From NCBI GenBank assembly GCA_023416335.1, contig JAEZHY010000302.1, positions 1 through 40,500 on the forward strand: a stretch of DNA of 40,500 bases, in the 5' to 3' direction. The stretch comes from Pseudomonadota bacterium (GTDB lineage: Bacteria > Desulfobacterota > Syntrophobacteria > Syntrophobacterales > Syntrophobacteraceae). The notes below the pieces were generated by a model that made no database searches, was not told where the DNA came from, and was given only the letters and a program-made list of their open reading frames with translations. Of the stretch, positions 11,502 through 18,688 are shown in pieces; position 1 is the first letter of the stretch; each line of letters starts with the position of its first letter. Made by a program: the position numbers and the translations under genes.

Positions 11502-11876
11502 TCACATCAGTTTGCCCAAAGGGCCAAGGTCAAGATTGAGATCGGCTTCATCCAGTCCAAATTCTTCCGCAACGCGGCGGATCTCTTCGGTTTGCTCCAT
11601 GAGGGCCAGACCCAGTCGCTCGATTTCCTCGTCGGTTAACTGTCCGGAATCCATCCTGCGGATCGCCTGTTTTTCCATCAACTCGTGCAGCAACTTGACG
11701 AGCGTAAGCACGAGGCGCGCAAGACCGTTTTTCTCCTTTTCCGGTTCGATGTTAATCTTCCCCGCCGAGACGGAAATAGTTTCCGGAGCCGGTTCCCGAA
11801 AGGCATCCGGGTGCATTGCCCTGGCGAACTCGTCGATGTTGTTCGATTCCACCTTATCGCGCTCCTGGATTTCCAT
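11502..11876 (-). CDS. gvpK: Gas vesicle protein GvpK
   Basis: A 124-residue GvpK, a small accessory protein required for vesicle formation with an unresolved biochemical role. Recognisable blocks are INIEPEKEKNGLARLVLTL, LLHELMEKQAIRRMDSG and LTDEEIERLGLALM, all typical of GvpK, followed by an acidic tail ending in LNLDLGPLGKLM. The ATG at 11876 follows GGAGGAGG closely and is preferred to an upstream in-frame start at 11903. The gene start lies inside the end of gvpS (overlap of 23 bases), so translation is coupled. A 99-base gap separates it from gvpJ. Confidence 0.92.
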   Translation of the reverse strand: MEIQERDKVESNNIDEFARAMHPDAFREPAPETISVSAGKINIEPEKEKNGLARLVLTLVKLLHELMEKQAIRRMDSGQLTDEEIERLGLALMEQTEEIRRVAEEFGLDEADLNLDLGPLGKLM

Positions 11877-12072
11877 GTTCCTCCTCCTTTTCTTCGATGG
11901 CAAGAAATGTCCCGGAAGAAGCGATTACCAGGTTGAGAGCAAGGCGAATCAGTTCGATGTCGGCTACTGAAATGCCGACCTCGCCGGAGATCACGGCTCC
12001 CTTGTGAAGGACGCGATCGAGGACTTCGCAGAGCGATACTTTTCGATGCTCCAGTGCGGAAGGAACTGCCAT
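11854..12072 (-). CDS. gvpS: GvpA-family minor gas vesicle protein (GvpS/GvpM type)
   Basis: A 72-residue GvpA-family protein. SLCEVLDRVLHKGAVISG and VGISVADIELIRLALNLVI match the GvpS/GvpM branch, where the A-family DAWVRVSLVG segment is replaced by a sequence of the type GDVxISVADVDL. The C-terminus is charged (EEKEEEHGN). A GGGGG sequence lies about ten bases before the ATG. The position directly upstream of gvpK and gvpJ repeats the S-K-J order of known clusters. GvpM is the alternative name; the function would be the same class of minor hydrophobic component. Confidence 0.8.
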   Translation of the reverse strand: MAVPSALEHRKVSLCEVLDRVLHKGAVISGEVGISVADIELIRLALNLVIASSGTFLAIEEKEEEHGNPGAR

Positions 12073-12133
12073 GACGAAATACCCCCTGATTTACGGCTTC
12101 TGGAAAAACCCAGTTGCACGAGGAGAACGTTTT

Positions 12134-12165
12134 GGCGGTCACGGGCTCCAGCTCGTGTAACCGCC
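12134..12165 (-). promoter_or_regulatory. Strong stem-loop between the ArsA-like gene and gvpS
   Basis: GGCGGT...ACCGCC arms extended by CACG/CGTG with a two-base bulge enclose a ten-base loop. It lies in the 118-base gap between the stop of the ArsA-like gene and the gvpS start. There is no T-run after it on the minus strand, only AAAAC, so it is more likely an RNA processing or stability element than an intrinsic terminator. Confidence 0.45.
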
Positions 12166-12190
12166 CGGAAGCAGCTTCTTTATCTGCTTC

Positions 12191-14104
12191 TTAGTTGGAG
12201 TAAAGACGATTTCCTAATTCTATCAATAAGTTAAGGGCACGCAGTTCGGATTGCCTGTAAATGAGGGTATGAAATTGAGAACTGAACTCCCGGTGCATTA
12301 CCCGTATTACTTCCGACTCCTTCTCATTGATCTCGATGCAGAACGGACTTTTGCCCGGCGGGGTGACCATGTTCACAAAAAGAAGCGGGACGGCGATCCC
12401 CAGGCGTTCGCAGGCTGCGAGCAGGTCTGATGTCTCGGCACGTGCCATCTCTGTTGGTATGGTCACCGCGTAGACGGAAGCCTGCCTGCCGTTCCTCAGG
12501 ATCGAGCGCAGCCGCTTGAGGTTTTTGGAGAAAGCAATAAGTCTTTCAGCCATCTGAGGCATTCTGAACAAATTTCGGTACTTCAGGAAAAGCTCGAAAA
12601 AAGCCTTTATCCATTGGTCCACGATTTCGGGCAATTCGAGCAGGCGGAGAAAATGTCCCGTGGGAGCCGTATCGACCACAATCGTGTCGTATTTGTTCGA
12701 CCCGAGATAATCCATTATCCGGGTGAGGGCCATCAATTCGTCGAGACCGGGAGGTGAGAGGTCGAGCAGGTGCTCCATTGTTTCGCGGTCGAACTCCAGT
12801 TCCACATTTTGCAGAAAATAGTCGAAGAACTCTTCGATCTCATGGGAGTACGCTTCCTTGAGTTCGTTGAATTCGGCCCCCGGATCGATTTCCATTGCGG
12901 AGAGGCCGGGCAGGATCTCCACGGGTCCGGGTCCGACATGCAGGTCGAGGCAATCTGAAAGGGAATGCGCCGGATCGATTGAGAGCAAAAGGACCTTTTT
13001 GCCGGGATAATCGGCGGAGAGGCGGAGTGCTGTCGCTGAGGCCAGAGTCGTCTTCCCGACTCCGCCTTTTCCTGCAAACATGATCAAACGCAATTCTCCT
13101 TCAGGCAGGGGGGCAGGATTTTCGACAGTGCGCGTGGAAAAACCGGTTTTGTCTACCTTTCGATACGGAGGAAGTGGCGAATGCCCGAATGCATTGTCCC
13201 AGAAAGAAACCAGGGTATCGCCTCTGATCTCATGGGGAAAAAGAGGAATTGTCCATAAAGTCCTGCCATGAAATTCGGGCGGGAGCTGTTTTAGTATTTC
13301 GCCCTGATTGCCCGAAGAAGCGCCTGCCATGGTGCAATCGGTTTCCGGAACGATCATGTTTACGATTACCTCGTCCGCTCTCATTCCGAGTGCATCGAGG
13401 TTGTCCAGGAGGCGGGCCGTTTCCCGGATGCCGAGTTCTTCCGCAATGGTGACCGGTACGAATCGGGACAAGCTGCGATCCTTGAGGAGTGTTGCGAACC
13501 TTTTGACGGAGTCGTCCAGACCCGAGACGAATTCATCGAGTTCATCGGGCTCATAAAAGCCCTGGAAGGTCTCCTTAATATATCGGTGTTTGGCGAGGAG
13601 GGAATCGAGTGCTTCAATCCATTTTTTGAAAAGCTCGGGCATCGAGAGCAAACGAAACGTATGGCCGGTCGGCGCGGTATCCACAATTATCCTGAAATAG
13701 TCGGTTTCTTCGACCATGCGGGCAATTTCCAGAAACCCGAAAAACTCGTCCAGCCCCGGCATGGAAAGGTCGAGAAAACGCGAAACATCCTGCTTGTCCA
13801 GAAATGTGCCTCGGTCTGCAATTTCGCGGAGTCTATCCCCATTCCGTGTTTTGAACTCCTCCAGGTAATGCGCGGCATCGAATTCCATTATTTCAAGGTT
13901 TTCCGGTAAGGAGATCCCCGCCAGCGAATCGCTCAGAGAGTGAGCCGGATCGGTCGATAAAAGGAGAACGGGTCCAGTTGCAAAATGTGAGGACACATGA
14001 AGGGCGGCAGAGACGGCACAGGTGGTTTTTCCGACGCCGCCCTTCCCGCCGAAGAAGATCAGCCGGCCTGCATGCTCGGTCAGAAAATCGGGTACTTCCA
14101 ACAC
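12191..14104 (-). CDS. Tandem ArsA/Get3-type ATPase
   Basis: A 637-residue cytoplasmic ATPase made of two ArsA-like halves. Each has the deviant P-loop GKGGVGKTT (residues 20-28 and 345-353), a DPAHSLSD switch and DTAPTGH (142-148 and 478-484). ArsA pairs with ArsB to export arsenite, while Get3 handles tail-anchored membrane proteins. Here no arsB, arsC or arsR is near and no obvious cysteine triad or CxxC pair is seen, so arsenite export is unlikely. It lies between gvpG and gvpS on the same strand, which suggests a role with hydrophobic Gvp proteins; that is inference. A GTG at 14104 with GAGAG upstream is taken as start; a TTG at 14164 is the longer alternative. Confidence 0.88.
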   Translation of the reverse strand: MLEVPDFLTEHAGRLIFFGGKGGVGKTTCAVSAALHVSSHFATGPVLLLSTDPAHSLSDSLAGISLPENLEIMEFDAAHYLEEFKTRNGDRLREIADRGTFLDKQDVSRFLDLSMPGLDEFFGFLEIARMVEETDYFRIIVDTAPTGHTFRLLSMPELFKKWIEALDSLLAKHRYIKETFQGFYEPDELDEFVSGLDDSVKRFATLLKDRSLSRFVPVTIAEELGIRETARLLDNLDALGMRADEVIVNMIVPETDCTMAGASSGNQGEILKQLPPEFHGRTLWTIPLFPHEIRGDTLVSFWDNAFGHSPLPPYRKVDKTGFSTRTVENPAPLPEGELRLIMFAGKGGVGKTTLASATALRLSADYPGKKVLLLSIDPAHSLSDCLDLHVGPGPVEILPGLSAMEIDPGAEFNELKEAYSHEIEEFFDYFLQNVELEFDRETMEHLLDLSPPGLDELMALTRIMDYLGSNKYDTIVVDTAPTGHFLRLLELPEIVDQWIKAFFELFLKYRNLFRMPQMAERLIAFSKNLKRLRSILRNGRQASVYAVTIPTEMARAETSDLLAACERLGIAVPLLFVNMVTPPGKSPFCIEINEKESEVIRVMHREFSSQFHTLIYRQSELRALNLLIELGNRLYSN

Positions 14105-14232
14105 TTGAAAAACTCTCGAATCATCTGATGCACGAAAATACTGGAGCAGCACAGCCGCAACCAAAATTCAAAAACAAAGCCCTCAACCACGAAAGGCACG
14201 AAATACACGAAAGAAAACAATAGGATAAGGTT

Positions 14233-14265
14233 GCAGGATGGGCACAGCACTTCTTCGTGCCCACC
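14233..14265 (+). repeat. REP-like hairpin 1 (diverged)
   Basis: GCAGGATGGGCAC and GTGCCC (14240-14245 and 14257-14262) form a hairpin. The leading GCAG differs from the GTAG of the other copies, and the arms have changed together, which fits a diverged family member. The preceding CACGAAA-rich tract resembles the one before copy 4. Confidence 0.5.
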
Positions 14266-14335
14266 GTCTCGTGCCAGGAATCAAACCGTGGGTGACACGG
14301 GCAACGAGCCTGCTGCCTGGGCCACCCGCGCCGTT
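14257..14335 (+). repeat. Composite repeat block, inverted copy at 25665-25822
   Basis: The segment GTGCCCACCG...GGGTGACACGGGCAACG...GCCTGGGCCACCCGCG recurs on the opposite strand at 25665-25822. The second copy carries an additional internal segment. It has the look of a dispersed non-coding repeat. Confidence 0.6.
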
Positions 14336-14409
14336 CGGTTCTCCTCGGGCTAAAGTGTACCTAAAGGTTGATATTAAACGGGTTAAGAACCGGCAGCATA
14401 AAAAATCTT
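14331..14409 (+). repeat. Dispersed repeat block, direct copy at 22033-22112
   Basis: CGGTTCTCCTC, TAAAGTG, CTAA, GGTTGAT and AGAACCGGCA are shared in the same order with 22033-22112, followed in both by AAAATCTT. Both copies sit near a REP-like hairpin and a CACGAAA-rich tract. Confidence 0.6.
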
Positions 14410-14476
14410 GTTCAAAAAACAAGAAAACGACCAATAGTAGTACGAAAATCACTAAAGAAAACAATATGATAAGGCC

Positions 14477-14509
14477 GTAGGATGGGTGGGAGCGGAGCGG
14501 GAACCCATC
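14477..14509 (+). repeat. REP-like hairpin 2 (GTAG type)
   Basis: GTAG (14477-14480) is followed by GATGGGT and, after a GC-rich loop, ACCCATC (14503-14509). The GTAG-plus-hairpin layout is that of REP elements moved by RAYT transposases. About 100 bases from 14473 match 25519-25625 closely. Copy 3 lies inverted 150 bases away, giving a BIME-like pair. Confidence 0.65.
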
Positions 14510-14657
14510 GTTTGTTGAGGCTCGTTCCATTCTCTGCTGCCGGGAAGCTCAAGGGGCTGTTGAATATCGACTTTCTATGTCCGTATGACAACTTTCCCGT
14601 GCTTGCAGGCACCGACTTATGCCTCTCCGGCGATCATTCCCAGGCGTTCCGAAAGGC

Positions 14658-14679
14658 GATGGGTTATCACCCATCCTAC
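14658..14679 (-). repeat. REP-like hairpin 3 (inverted copy)
   Basis: On the minus strand it reads GTAG, GATGGGT, a short GATA loop and ACCCATC. The stem is perfect. It is the inverted partner of copy 2. Confidence 0.65.
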
Positions 14680-14776
14680 GTCTCCATTCAGCTGTTGCTT
14701 CAAAACCGGGGCAGAAATTGACGACTCAAGAGCCTGCGGAGCGCAACCCGCTTTTTGAATGAGCGATAGAGCTCGT

Positions 14777-15022
14777 TCAGTGAACCGGCTCTTTCTTGAT
14801 TTCATCGAGTTTGTCCAGCTTGTCCAGAAGCTCGCTTTCGCGCTTATCGAATTCTTCTTCGGTAATTCTGCCCGTTTCAAGCATCATGTACAGTTCACTG
14901 AGTTCGGAGGTGATTTGCGAGTGCTCGGTCTCGATCTCCTCCAGTGCAACGAGACGGACCTTTTTCGAAAACCATATCAGCCCTTTTAACGGCGAGAGCA
15001 GCACATCATCCAGGATAAACAT
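14777..15022 (-). CDS. gvpG: Gas vesicle protein GvpG
   Basis: An 81-residue GvpG, a small accessory protein thought to act early in vesicle assembly together with GvpF/L. The hydrophobic N-terminus FILDDVLLSPLKGLIWFSKK is the family hallmark. The remainder is a charged amphipathic helix with LETGRITEEEFDKRE and a likely coiled coil to the end. An excellent GAGGAGG site lies six bases before the ATG. It starts 14 bases after the stop of the gvpF/L gene at 15037 and closes the gvpA operon; a repeat-rich gap follows. Confidence 0.92.
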   Translation of the reverse strand: MFILDDVLLSPLKGLIWFSKKVRLVALEEIETEHSQITSELSELYMMLETGRITEEEFDKRESELLDKLDKLDEIKKEPVH

Positions 15023-15036
15023 TTGCCTCCTCTCAT

Positions 15037-15792
15037 TTACACTCTTACGTGTACATCCACAAAGTTGTAGGGCGGGACCGGCCCATTGTACTCAAACGTC
15101 AAATCTTCTTCGAACTCTTCCGAAACTTCCCGGACCTCGGACTGGAACTGTTCCGCTCCGGTTTTCTCCAGCAGACAGGATATCCTCATGACCTCTTTTT
15201 CATTCCGCGGTCTATTGTCCTTGATCTCGACGCAAGGTTTCAGGGAATTCCGCACTTTATCCAGCAGTTCCTCTCTTTCCCTGTTCTCGATATTCTCGAA
15301 GAGTTGACCGAGGGCAATCTTTTCTTCCATGGAGGGCTCGCGGCCGGGCGCGTATACCCGGTCCCGCATTTCCTTTAACTCCTGATACTTGTTTATGTAA
15401 TACTCAAAAACGTTCGGAACGTCGTATACAACTCGAAGTTCCATTTCCACCTTTCCGGAAATCTTCCCGATCTGGTTGAGAAATTCCTGCTGGTATTTAG
15501 AAAGCATGTCGCGGATTCCCTTTTCGTTATCCGCAATCGTTCCGAACGAAACCGGTAGCACCACGCCGCCGTTTTCAACCAGCCGGCTCAACACTTCCTG
15601 ATGGGCGGCGAGATGCCTTCTTTCAGGCCGAAGCCGGTCAACTTCCGGGATTTGGCTTACTACAGCCGTTACCTTGCCCTCAGTAATTGAATACACGCCG
15701 GAGTCATAAAGGCCCTTTATTTCCAGATCCCGTTCTTCTGTGCCCGGTATTACCGCATATAGATAAATATGACCGCCATTGGGTATCGCCAT
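15037..15792 (-). CDS. gvpF: Gas vesicle protein GvpF/GvpL (third copy)
   Basis: A 251-residue GvpF/L protein, a component found with GvpA at early assembly. HIYLYAVIPGTEE at the N-terminus, LPVSFGTI in the middle, VEMELRVVYD and the C-terminal GPVPPYNFVDVHV are family signatures. The central part (about 125-190) is helical and charged. The ATG at 15792 has AGAGG about ten bases upstream. It lies between the zinc-ribbon gene and gvpG, in the gvpA transcription unit. It resembles the GvpF/L proteins at 17081 and 17836, but of the three it looks closest to the canonical GvpF by its start and end motifs. F and L cannot be separated safely by eye. Confidence 0.9.
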   Translation of the reverse strand: MAIPNGGHIYLYAVIPGTEERDLEIKGLYDSGVYSITEGKVTAVVSQIPEVDRLRPERRHLAAHQEVLSRLVENGGVVLPVSFGTIADNEKGIRDMLSKYQQEFLNQIGKISGKVEMELRVVYDVPNVFEYYINKYQELKEMRDRVYAPGREPSMEEKIALGQLFENIENREREELLDKVRNSLKPCVEIKDNRPRNEKEVMRISCLLEKTGAEQFQSEVREVSEEFEEDLTFEYNGPVPPYNFVDVHVRV

Positions 15793-15828
15793 ATGTACAA
15801 ACCTCTGTTCAGAGTACCAAAGGCATCG

Positions 15829-16014
15829 TTAACCTTTGTTAATTGCCCGACACAGTTTTTCCAAAGACTCCGGTTCTACCGATTTGATCTTGCCGTTTTC
15901 GGTTTCGATGTTGTTCAGGGTGCGACAGACACCGCATTTTACCCACCCTTTGTAGTCGTCGTAATCAGGACCCAGGTCGAACAAGTGGCCGCACCCCAAA
16001 CAATTGATCCGCAT
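15829..16014 (-). CDS. Zinc-ribbon microprotein in the gvpA operon
   Basis: A 61-residue protein with two CxxC pairs, CLGC (residues 5-8) and CGVC (27-30), spaced as in a zinc ribbon, followed by a short charged helix. The spacing and MRINCLGCGHLFDLG start are like MJ0042-type or rubredoxin-like finger domains. No function is known to me for such a protein in gas-vesicle clusters. GGAGGG lies ten bases before the ATG. It sits 21 bases after gvpA and 36 before gvpF, so it is almost surely co-transcribed with them. Metal binding is inferred from the cysteines. Confidence 0.8.
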   Translation of the reverse strand: MRINCLGCGHLFDLGPDYDDYKGWVKCGVCRTLNNIETENGKIKSVEPESLEKLCRAINKG

Positions 16015-16035
16015 CTCTAATCAACCCTCCACTTC

Positions 16036-16260
16036 TCATGCAGCAGGTGACGGAGGTGCCGCTATCGCCGTTTGACCAATCGCATCCGCGTATTTGAGAT
16101 AAGTGTCAACCGAAGCGATAACGACGCGGGCTTCTATTGTAAGAATCTCGATTCCGACCAGGGAAACGCGTATCCATGCATCGACTACGATCCCCTTTTC
16201 CAGGATAAGATCCAGAACGTCAGCCAAAGTTCCGCCGCCGGCACCTTGCACTCTTGCCAT
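16036..16260 (-). CDS. gvpA: Gas vesicle structural protein GvpA
   Basis: A 74-residue major shell protein that forms the ribs of the gas vesicle wall. [20 protein letters not shown], then [20 protein letters not shown] and [11 protein letters not shown] match the GvpA core nearly throughout, including the [11 protein letters not shown] segment that the two minor homologues at 11097 and 11854 lack. The ATG at 16260 follows GGGGAG; a longer frame to 16371 runs through the leader hairpins and was rejected. It is the first gene after a terminator and has a structured leader, in keeping with very high expression. The C-terminus is short and Ala/Pro-rich. Confidence 0.95.
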   Translation of the reverse strand: MARVQGAGGGTLADVLDLILEKGIVVDAWIRVSLVGIEILTIEARVVIASVDTYLKYADAIGQTAIAAPPSPAA

Positions 16261-16310
16261 TTGAAAACTCCCCTGCTGTTGATTTAATTTTTCCGGCCGA
16301 CACGGTCCGA

Positions 16311-16353
16311 CCCCTAATGAGGGGCATCGCCCGGATTCAAGGGGTTCAACCCC
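16311..16353 (-). promoter_or_regulatory. Two stem-loops in the gvpA leader
   Basis: CCCCTAATGAGGGG (16311-16324) and GGGGTTCAACCCC (16341-16353) form two perfect short hairpins, 51 and 81 bases upstream of the gvpA start. Neither is followed by a T-run in the minus direction. They may stabilise the gvpA message or control its translation. Confidence 0.5.
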
Positions 16354-16457
16354 CTCAAGAAACGTAAGCATCGGTCATTTGCCATTCAAATAAAAAAACT
16401 AGATATTACGCGTACTTAGGTCTGGATTCCCGGCTCCTCCCGGAAATGACCGGACGC

Positions 16458-16498
16458 AAAAAGGTGAGCCGGGCTCACGTTGTGTGCAAGTCCGGCTC
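16458..16498 (-). terminator. Rho-independent terminator after the cluster response regulator
   Basis: On the minus strand GAGCCGG (16498-16492) pairs with CCGGCTC (16472-16466), followed at once by ACCTTTTT. It lies 35 bases after the response regulator stop and upstream of gvpA, separating the gvpH-to-regulator unit from the gvpA unit. Confidence 0.65.
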
Positions 16499-16532
16499 GT
16501 CGTACGTTGCATCCATTTTATGGATACTCTTT

Positions 16533-16967
16533 TCACCTGGAACAGCTCTTTTTTTCAGGGAGTTGGGCCGTTTCGAACCAATATTGAATCACCTCGCGCA
16601 GATTTTCCTTAAGTTCTTCGAAAGACGCGGGCTTCACAAGATAAGAGTTCACACCGTGGTTGTAGCAGTTCTCGATCTCTTCCGTCGAATTGCAGGTTGA
16701 ATGAATCAGAATCGGAATCGATCGCCGCTCGTTGTCCTGCTTCAGTTCTTTGAGTATTTCCCGACCATCCATGCGGGGCATGTTCAAATCGAGTATAATC
16801 AAGCTCGGACAGAGGTTCCCGTCGGCCAATATCTCCAGTAATTCCTGGCCGTCGGCGGCGAAGCGTATCCAACCGGCGAAACCGGTTGCTTCCAGGGCCT
16901 CTTTGATCAGCATTCTATCGTCTGAGTCATCATCTGCTACGATGATGACCGGTTTTGGCGTATTCAT
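16533..16967 (-). CDS. Single-domain response regulator inside the gas-vesicle cluster
   Basis: A 144-residue receiver domain, Rcp1-like, without DNA-binding output. The acidic pocket is ADDDSDD (11-17), the phospho-acceptor Asp60 in IILDLNMPRMDG, the conserved lysine Lys112 in LVKPASFEEL. The ATG at 16967 follows GGGTAGGTG; a GTG six bases upstream is possible. It lies between a GvpF/L gene and gvpA on the same strand and ends at a terminator. It must signal through protein contact, perhaps to the kinase at 9999 or to a transcriptional partner elsewhere. The link to buoyancy control is inferred from location only. Confidence 0.88.
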   Translation of the reverse strand: MNTPKPVIIVADDDSDDRMLIKEALEATGFAGWIRFAADGQELLEILADGNLCPSLIILDLNMPRMDGREILKELKQDNERRSIPILIHSTCNSTEEIENCYNHGVNSYLVKPASFEELKENLREVIQYWFETAQLPEKKSCSR

Positions 16968-17080
16968 AGTCACCTACCCGATGTTCTAACTGAAAGGCTG
17001 TAAAGTCACTCCCCCTGGGTTGATTAAAGAATCGCTGTTCTTTTTTACGTAAGTGAAACTAATGCTTGTGTTTCGTGATT

Positions 17081-17839
17081 TCAATCGATCTCGGACGAGA
17101 ATGAATCCTGAAATGAATCGGTTGTTTTGGCAGGATGGAGGTCGGTGAAGTTATAGGGAGGCCAGGGGCCGCTCAGAAGGAAATCGGCGTCGTCGAGGGC
17201 CAGTTCCGCGAATTTGCCGCGGAACTTATCAACGGATGCAGCAGATATCAGAAAGTATGCGGATATCAGGGCAGATGCGCTACTCCGGTCGAGAAACCCC
17301 GGACTGCCCTGTTCTTCGACTTTCATATCGGAAAAGAGCCCGTGGAAAGTGGTTTTGAGCATGCTTGCGAGCTTTTCCGTCTTCTCGGTCTCCCGTGACT
17401 GCAAGGCATAATAGGTTTTGCGGCGGGCAAGGTATTGCCTGCCTGATTGAACAGGTGAGTCCTCGGCTTGCGGTTCTTCCTGCGTGGTTCTTTTCGAGGA
17501 GAGCACACGAATTCCCATTTCCACTTTGCCGGTCAGTTTTTCAATGACCCGGGTCAGCCGATCCGTGTTCTTGCGGAGAAACTCCTCCAGTTTATCCAGG
17601 TTTTCGAAGTAATTGCCGAACCTCAACGGGATCAGAGGAAAAACGGAGGAGAGCGTTTCCGTGATTTCTTCGAATTTCAGCACGTCCTCGACCTGTGGGG
17701 TGATTCGCCCTTCCATTTCGCAGTAGGCTGCAGCAAGCCCAGAACTCAGGAGATATCGGACCGGCTTGCCGGTGATCCCGTCAATTTCGGGAAGGCTTTG
17801 ATTTTGCGGCCGCAGGATGGAGAGGACCAGGTATGTCAC
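17081..17839 (-). CDS. GvpF/GvpL family protein (second copy)
   Basis: A 252-residue GvpF/L protein. Family signs are IPLRFGNYF in the middle, KVEMGIRVL, and the C-terminal LSGPWPPYNFTDLH. The central region is shorter and more diverged than in the copy at 15037, and the N-terminal sheet is atypical. It begins with GTG, which overlaps the stop of the preceding gvpF/L gene by four bases (GTGA), so the two are translationally coupled and may act as a heteromer. The C-terminal tail after the motif is Ser/Thr-rich. It precedes the response regulator by about 110 bases. Confidence 0.85.
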   Translation of the reverse strand: MTYLVLSILRPQNQSLPEIDGITGKPVRYLLSSGLAAAYCEMEGRITPQVEDVLKFEEITETLSSVFPLIPLRFGNYFENLDKLEEFLRKNTDRLTRVIEKLTGKVEMGIRVLSSKRTTQEEPQAEDSPVQSGRQYLARRKTYYALQSRETEKTEKLASMLKTTFHGLFSDMKVEEQGSPGFLDRSSASALISAYFLISAASVDKFRGKFAELALDDADFLLSGPWPPYNFTDLHPAKTTDSFQDSFSSEID

Positions 17840-18657
17840 AGGATCGGACCGAGATCTTCAAGTGGCGGGATAAAGCTGAACGGGGGCCATGGTCCCGAGA
17901 GCTGGAAAGTAATTCCCTCCTGCTCATATTCTTTGTTCAGAGTTTCCAGCTTATTCTCGAATTTGGATTCACCCTTCTTCGGGATGAGAAAGGCCCAGTT
18001 GGAAACCATCTCTCCTGGCCTTTCGGCCCCTGTTTCCGGAAGAATCTTTCTCTCCCGGAACTCCACGGCGGCAGGAACGAGAATCCGGTTTGCGTTTGTG
18101 AGAATCTCCGCCAGCCATTCCTGCAATCTGTCTGAAATGGATCCCCGGAGGCGTTTCTCCGCCAGATACCGAGCGCCCGGCGAGCGGGGCAGGTCTTTTG
18201 ACTCGCGCACTATTTTCTCCCTGAGCCTGTCGATACTCTTCTGGGAGTCCATATATCCCTTGACTGCCCACTCCCTCTTATCGGCGGCGTACTCGAAGAA
18301 ACGGGAAAGCGTATCGCTGTGCGCTGCCATGAACGTCTCGAGGTTTGCCTCGGAAAGATAGATCGTCCCGAAACGGGCAGGATAGACCGGAGAAAATTTG
18401 GCAATTTCCTCGATCACCATTTCATGGAAAATTGCCCTTGGTCCTATCCACTCCAGGTCGCCCAGCCTGGCTTCCGCTTCCGGTCCGGTAAAATCCTCCA
18501 GGGGAACCAGGCTGTGCACGGCGGCAACATTGCCGAATGTCAGAACGGACAGGTGTGAGTCTGACTCAATGGGCTCGATCTCGATCCGCCGAACATCGGG
18601 TAGAAGCTTCGCTTCGGCAAAGCAGAAGAGGTAAACGGCCAATTTATCTTTCCCCAA
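17836..18657 (-). CDS. GvpF/GvpL family protein (first copy, TTG start)
   Basis: A 273-residue diverged GvpF/L protein. KLAVYLFCFAE at the N-terminus, PVYPARFGTIYL in the middle, KREWAVKGY and the terminal LSGPWPPFSF are the recognisable blocks. The start is set to TTG at 18657 because AAAGGAGGG lies eight bases upstream, and because this keeps it clear of the Cdc48-like gene, which ends at 18689; the longest open frame, to 18717, would overlap it. It overlaps the next gvpF/L gene. It is the most diverged of the three copies, so it may be closer to GvpL. Confidence 0.82.
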   Translation of the reverse strand: MGKDKLAVYLFCFAEAKLLPDVRRIEIEPIESDSHLSVLTFGNVAAVHSLVPLEDFTGPEAEARLGDLEWIGPRAIFHEMVIEEIAKFSPVYPARFGTIYLSEANLETFMAAHSDTLSRFFEYAADKREWAVKGYMDSQKSIDRLREKIVRESKDLPRSPGARYLAEKRLRGSISDRLQEWLAEILTNANRILVPAAVEFRERKILPETGAERPGEMVSNWAFLIPKKGESKFENKLETLNKEYEQEGITFQLSGPWPPFSFIPPLEDLGPIL

Positions 18658-18688
18658 AAGCTTGTTCCCTCCTTTTATCGCCACCTGC

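Larger units (their letters stand above)
14105..14776. other. Repeat-rich gap between gvpG and the ArsA-like gene
   Basis: No convincing gene. It holds a CACGAAA-rich stretch (14185-14222), three REP-like hairpins (14233-14265, 14477-14509, 14658-14679) and blocks shared with 21852-22112 and 25519-25822. It splits the gas-vesicle cluster between gvpG and the ArsA-like gene, so these genes may need separate promoters. Confidence 0.75.

Noticed and set aside
16363..16390. Sigma-54 promoter upstream of gvpA (TGGCA...TGCTT)
   Set aside because: The GG and GC dinucleotides are separated by 12 bases, not the required 10.
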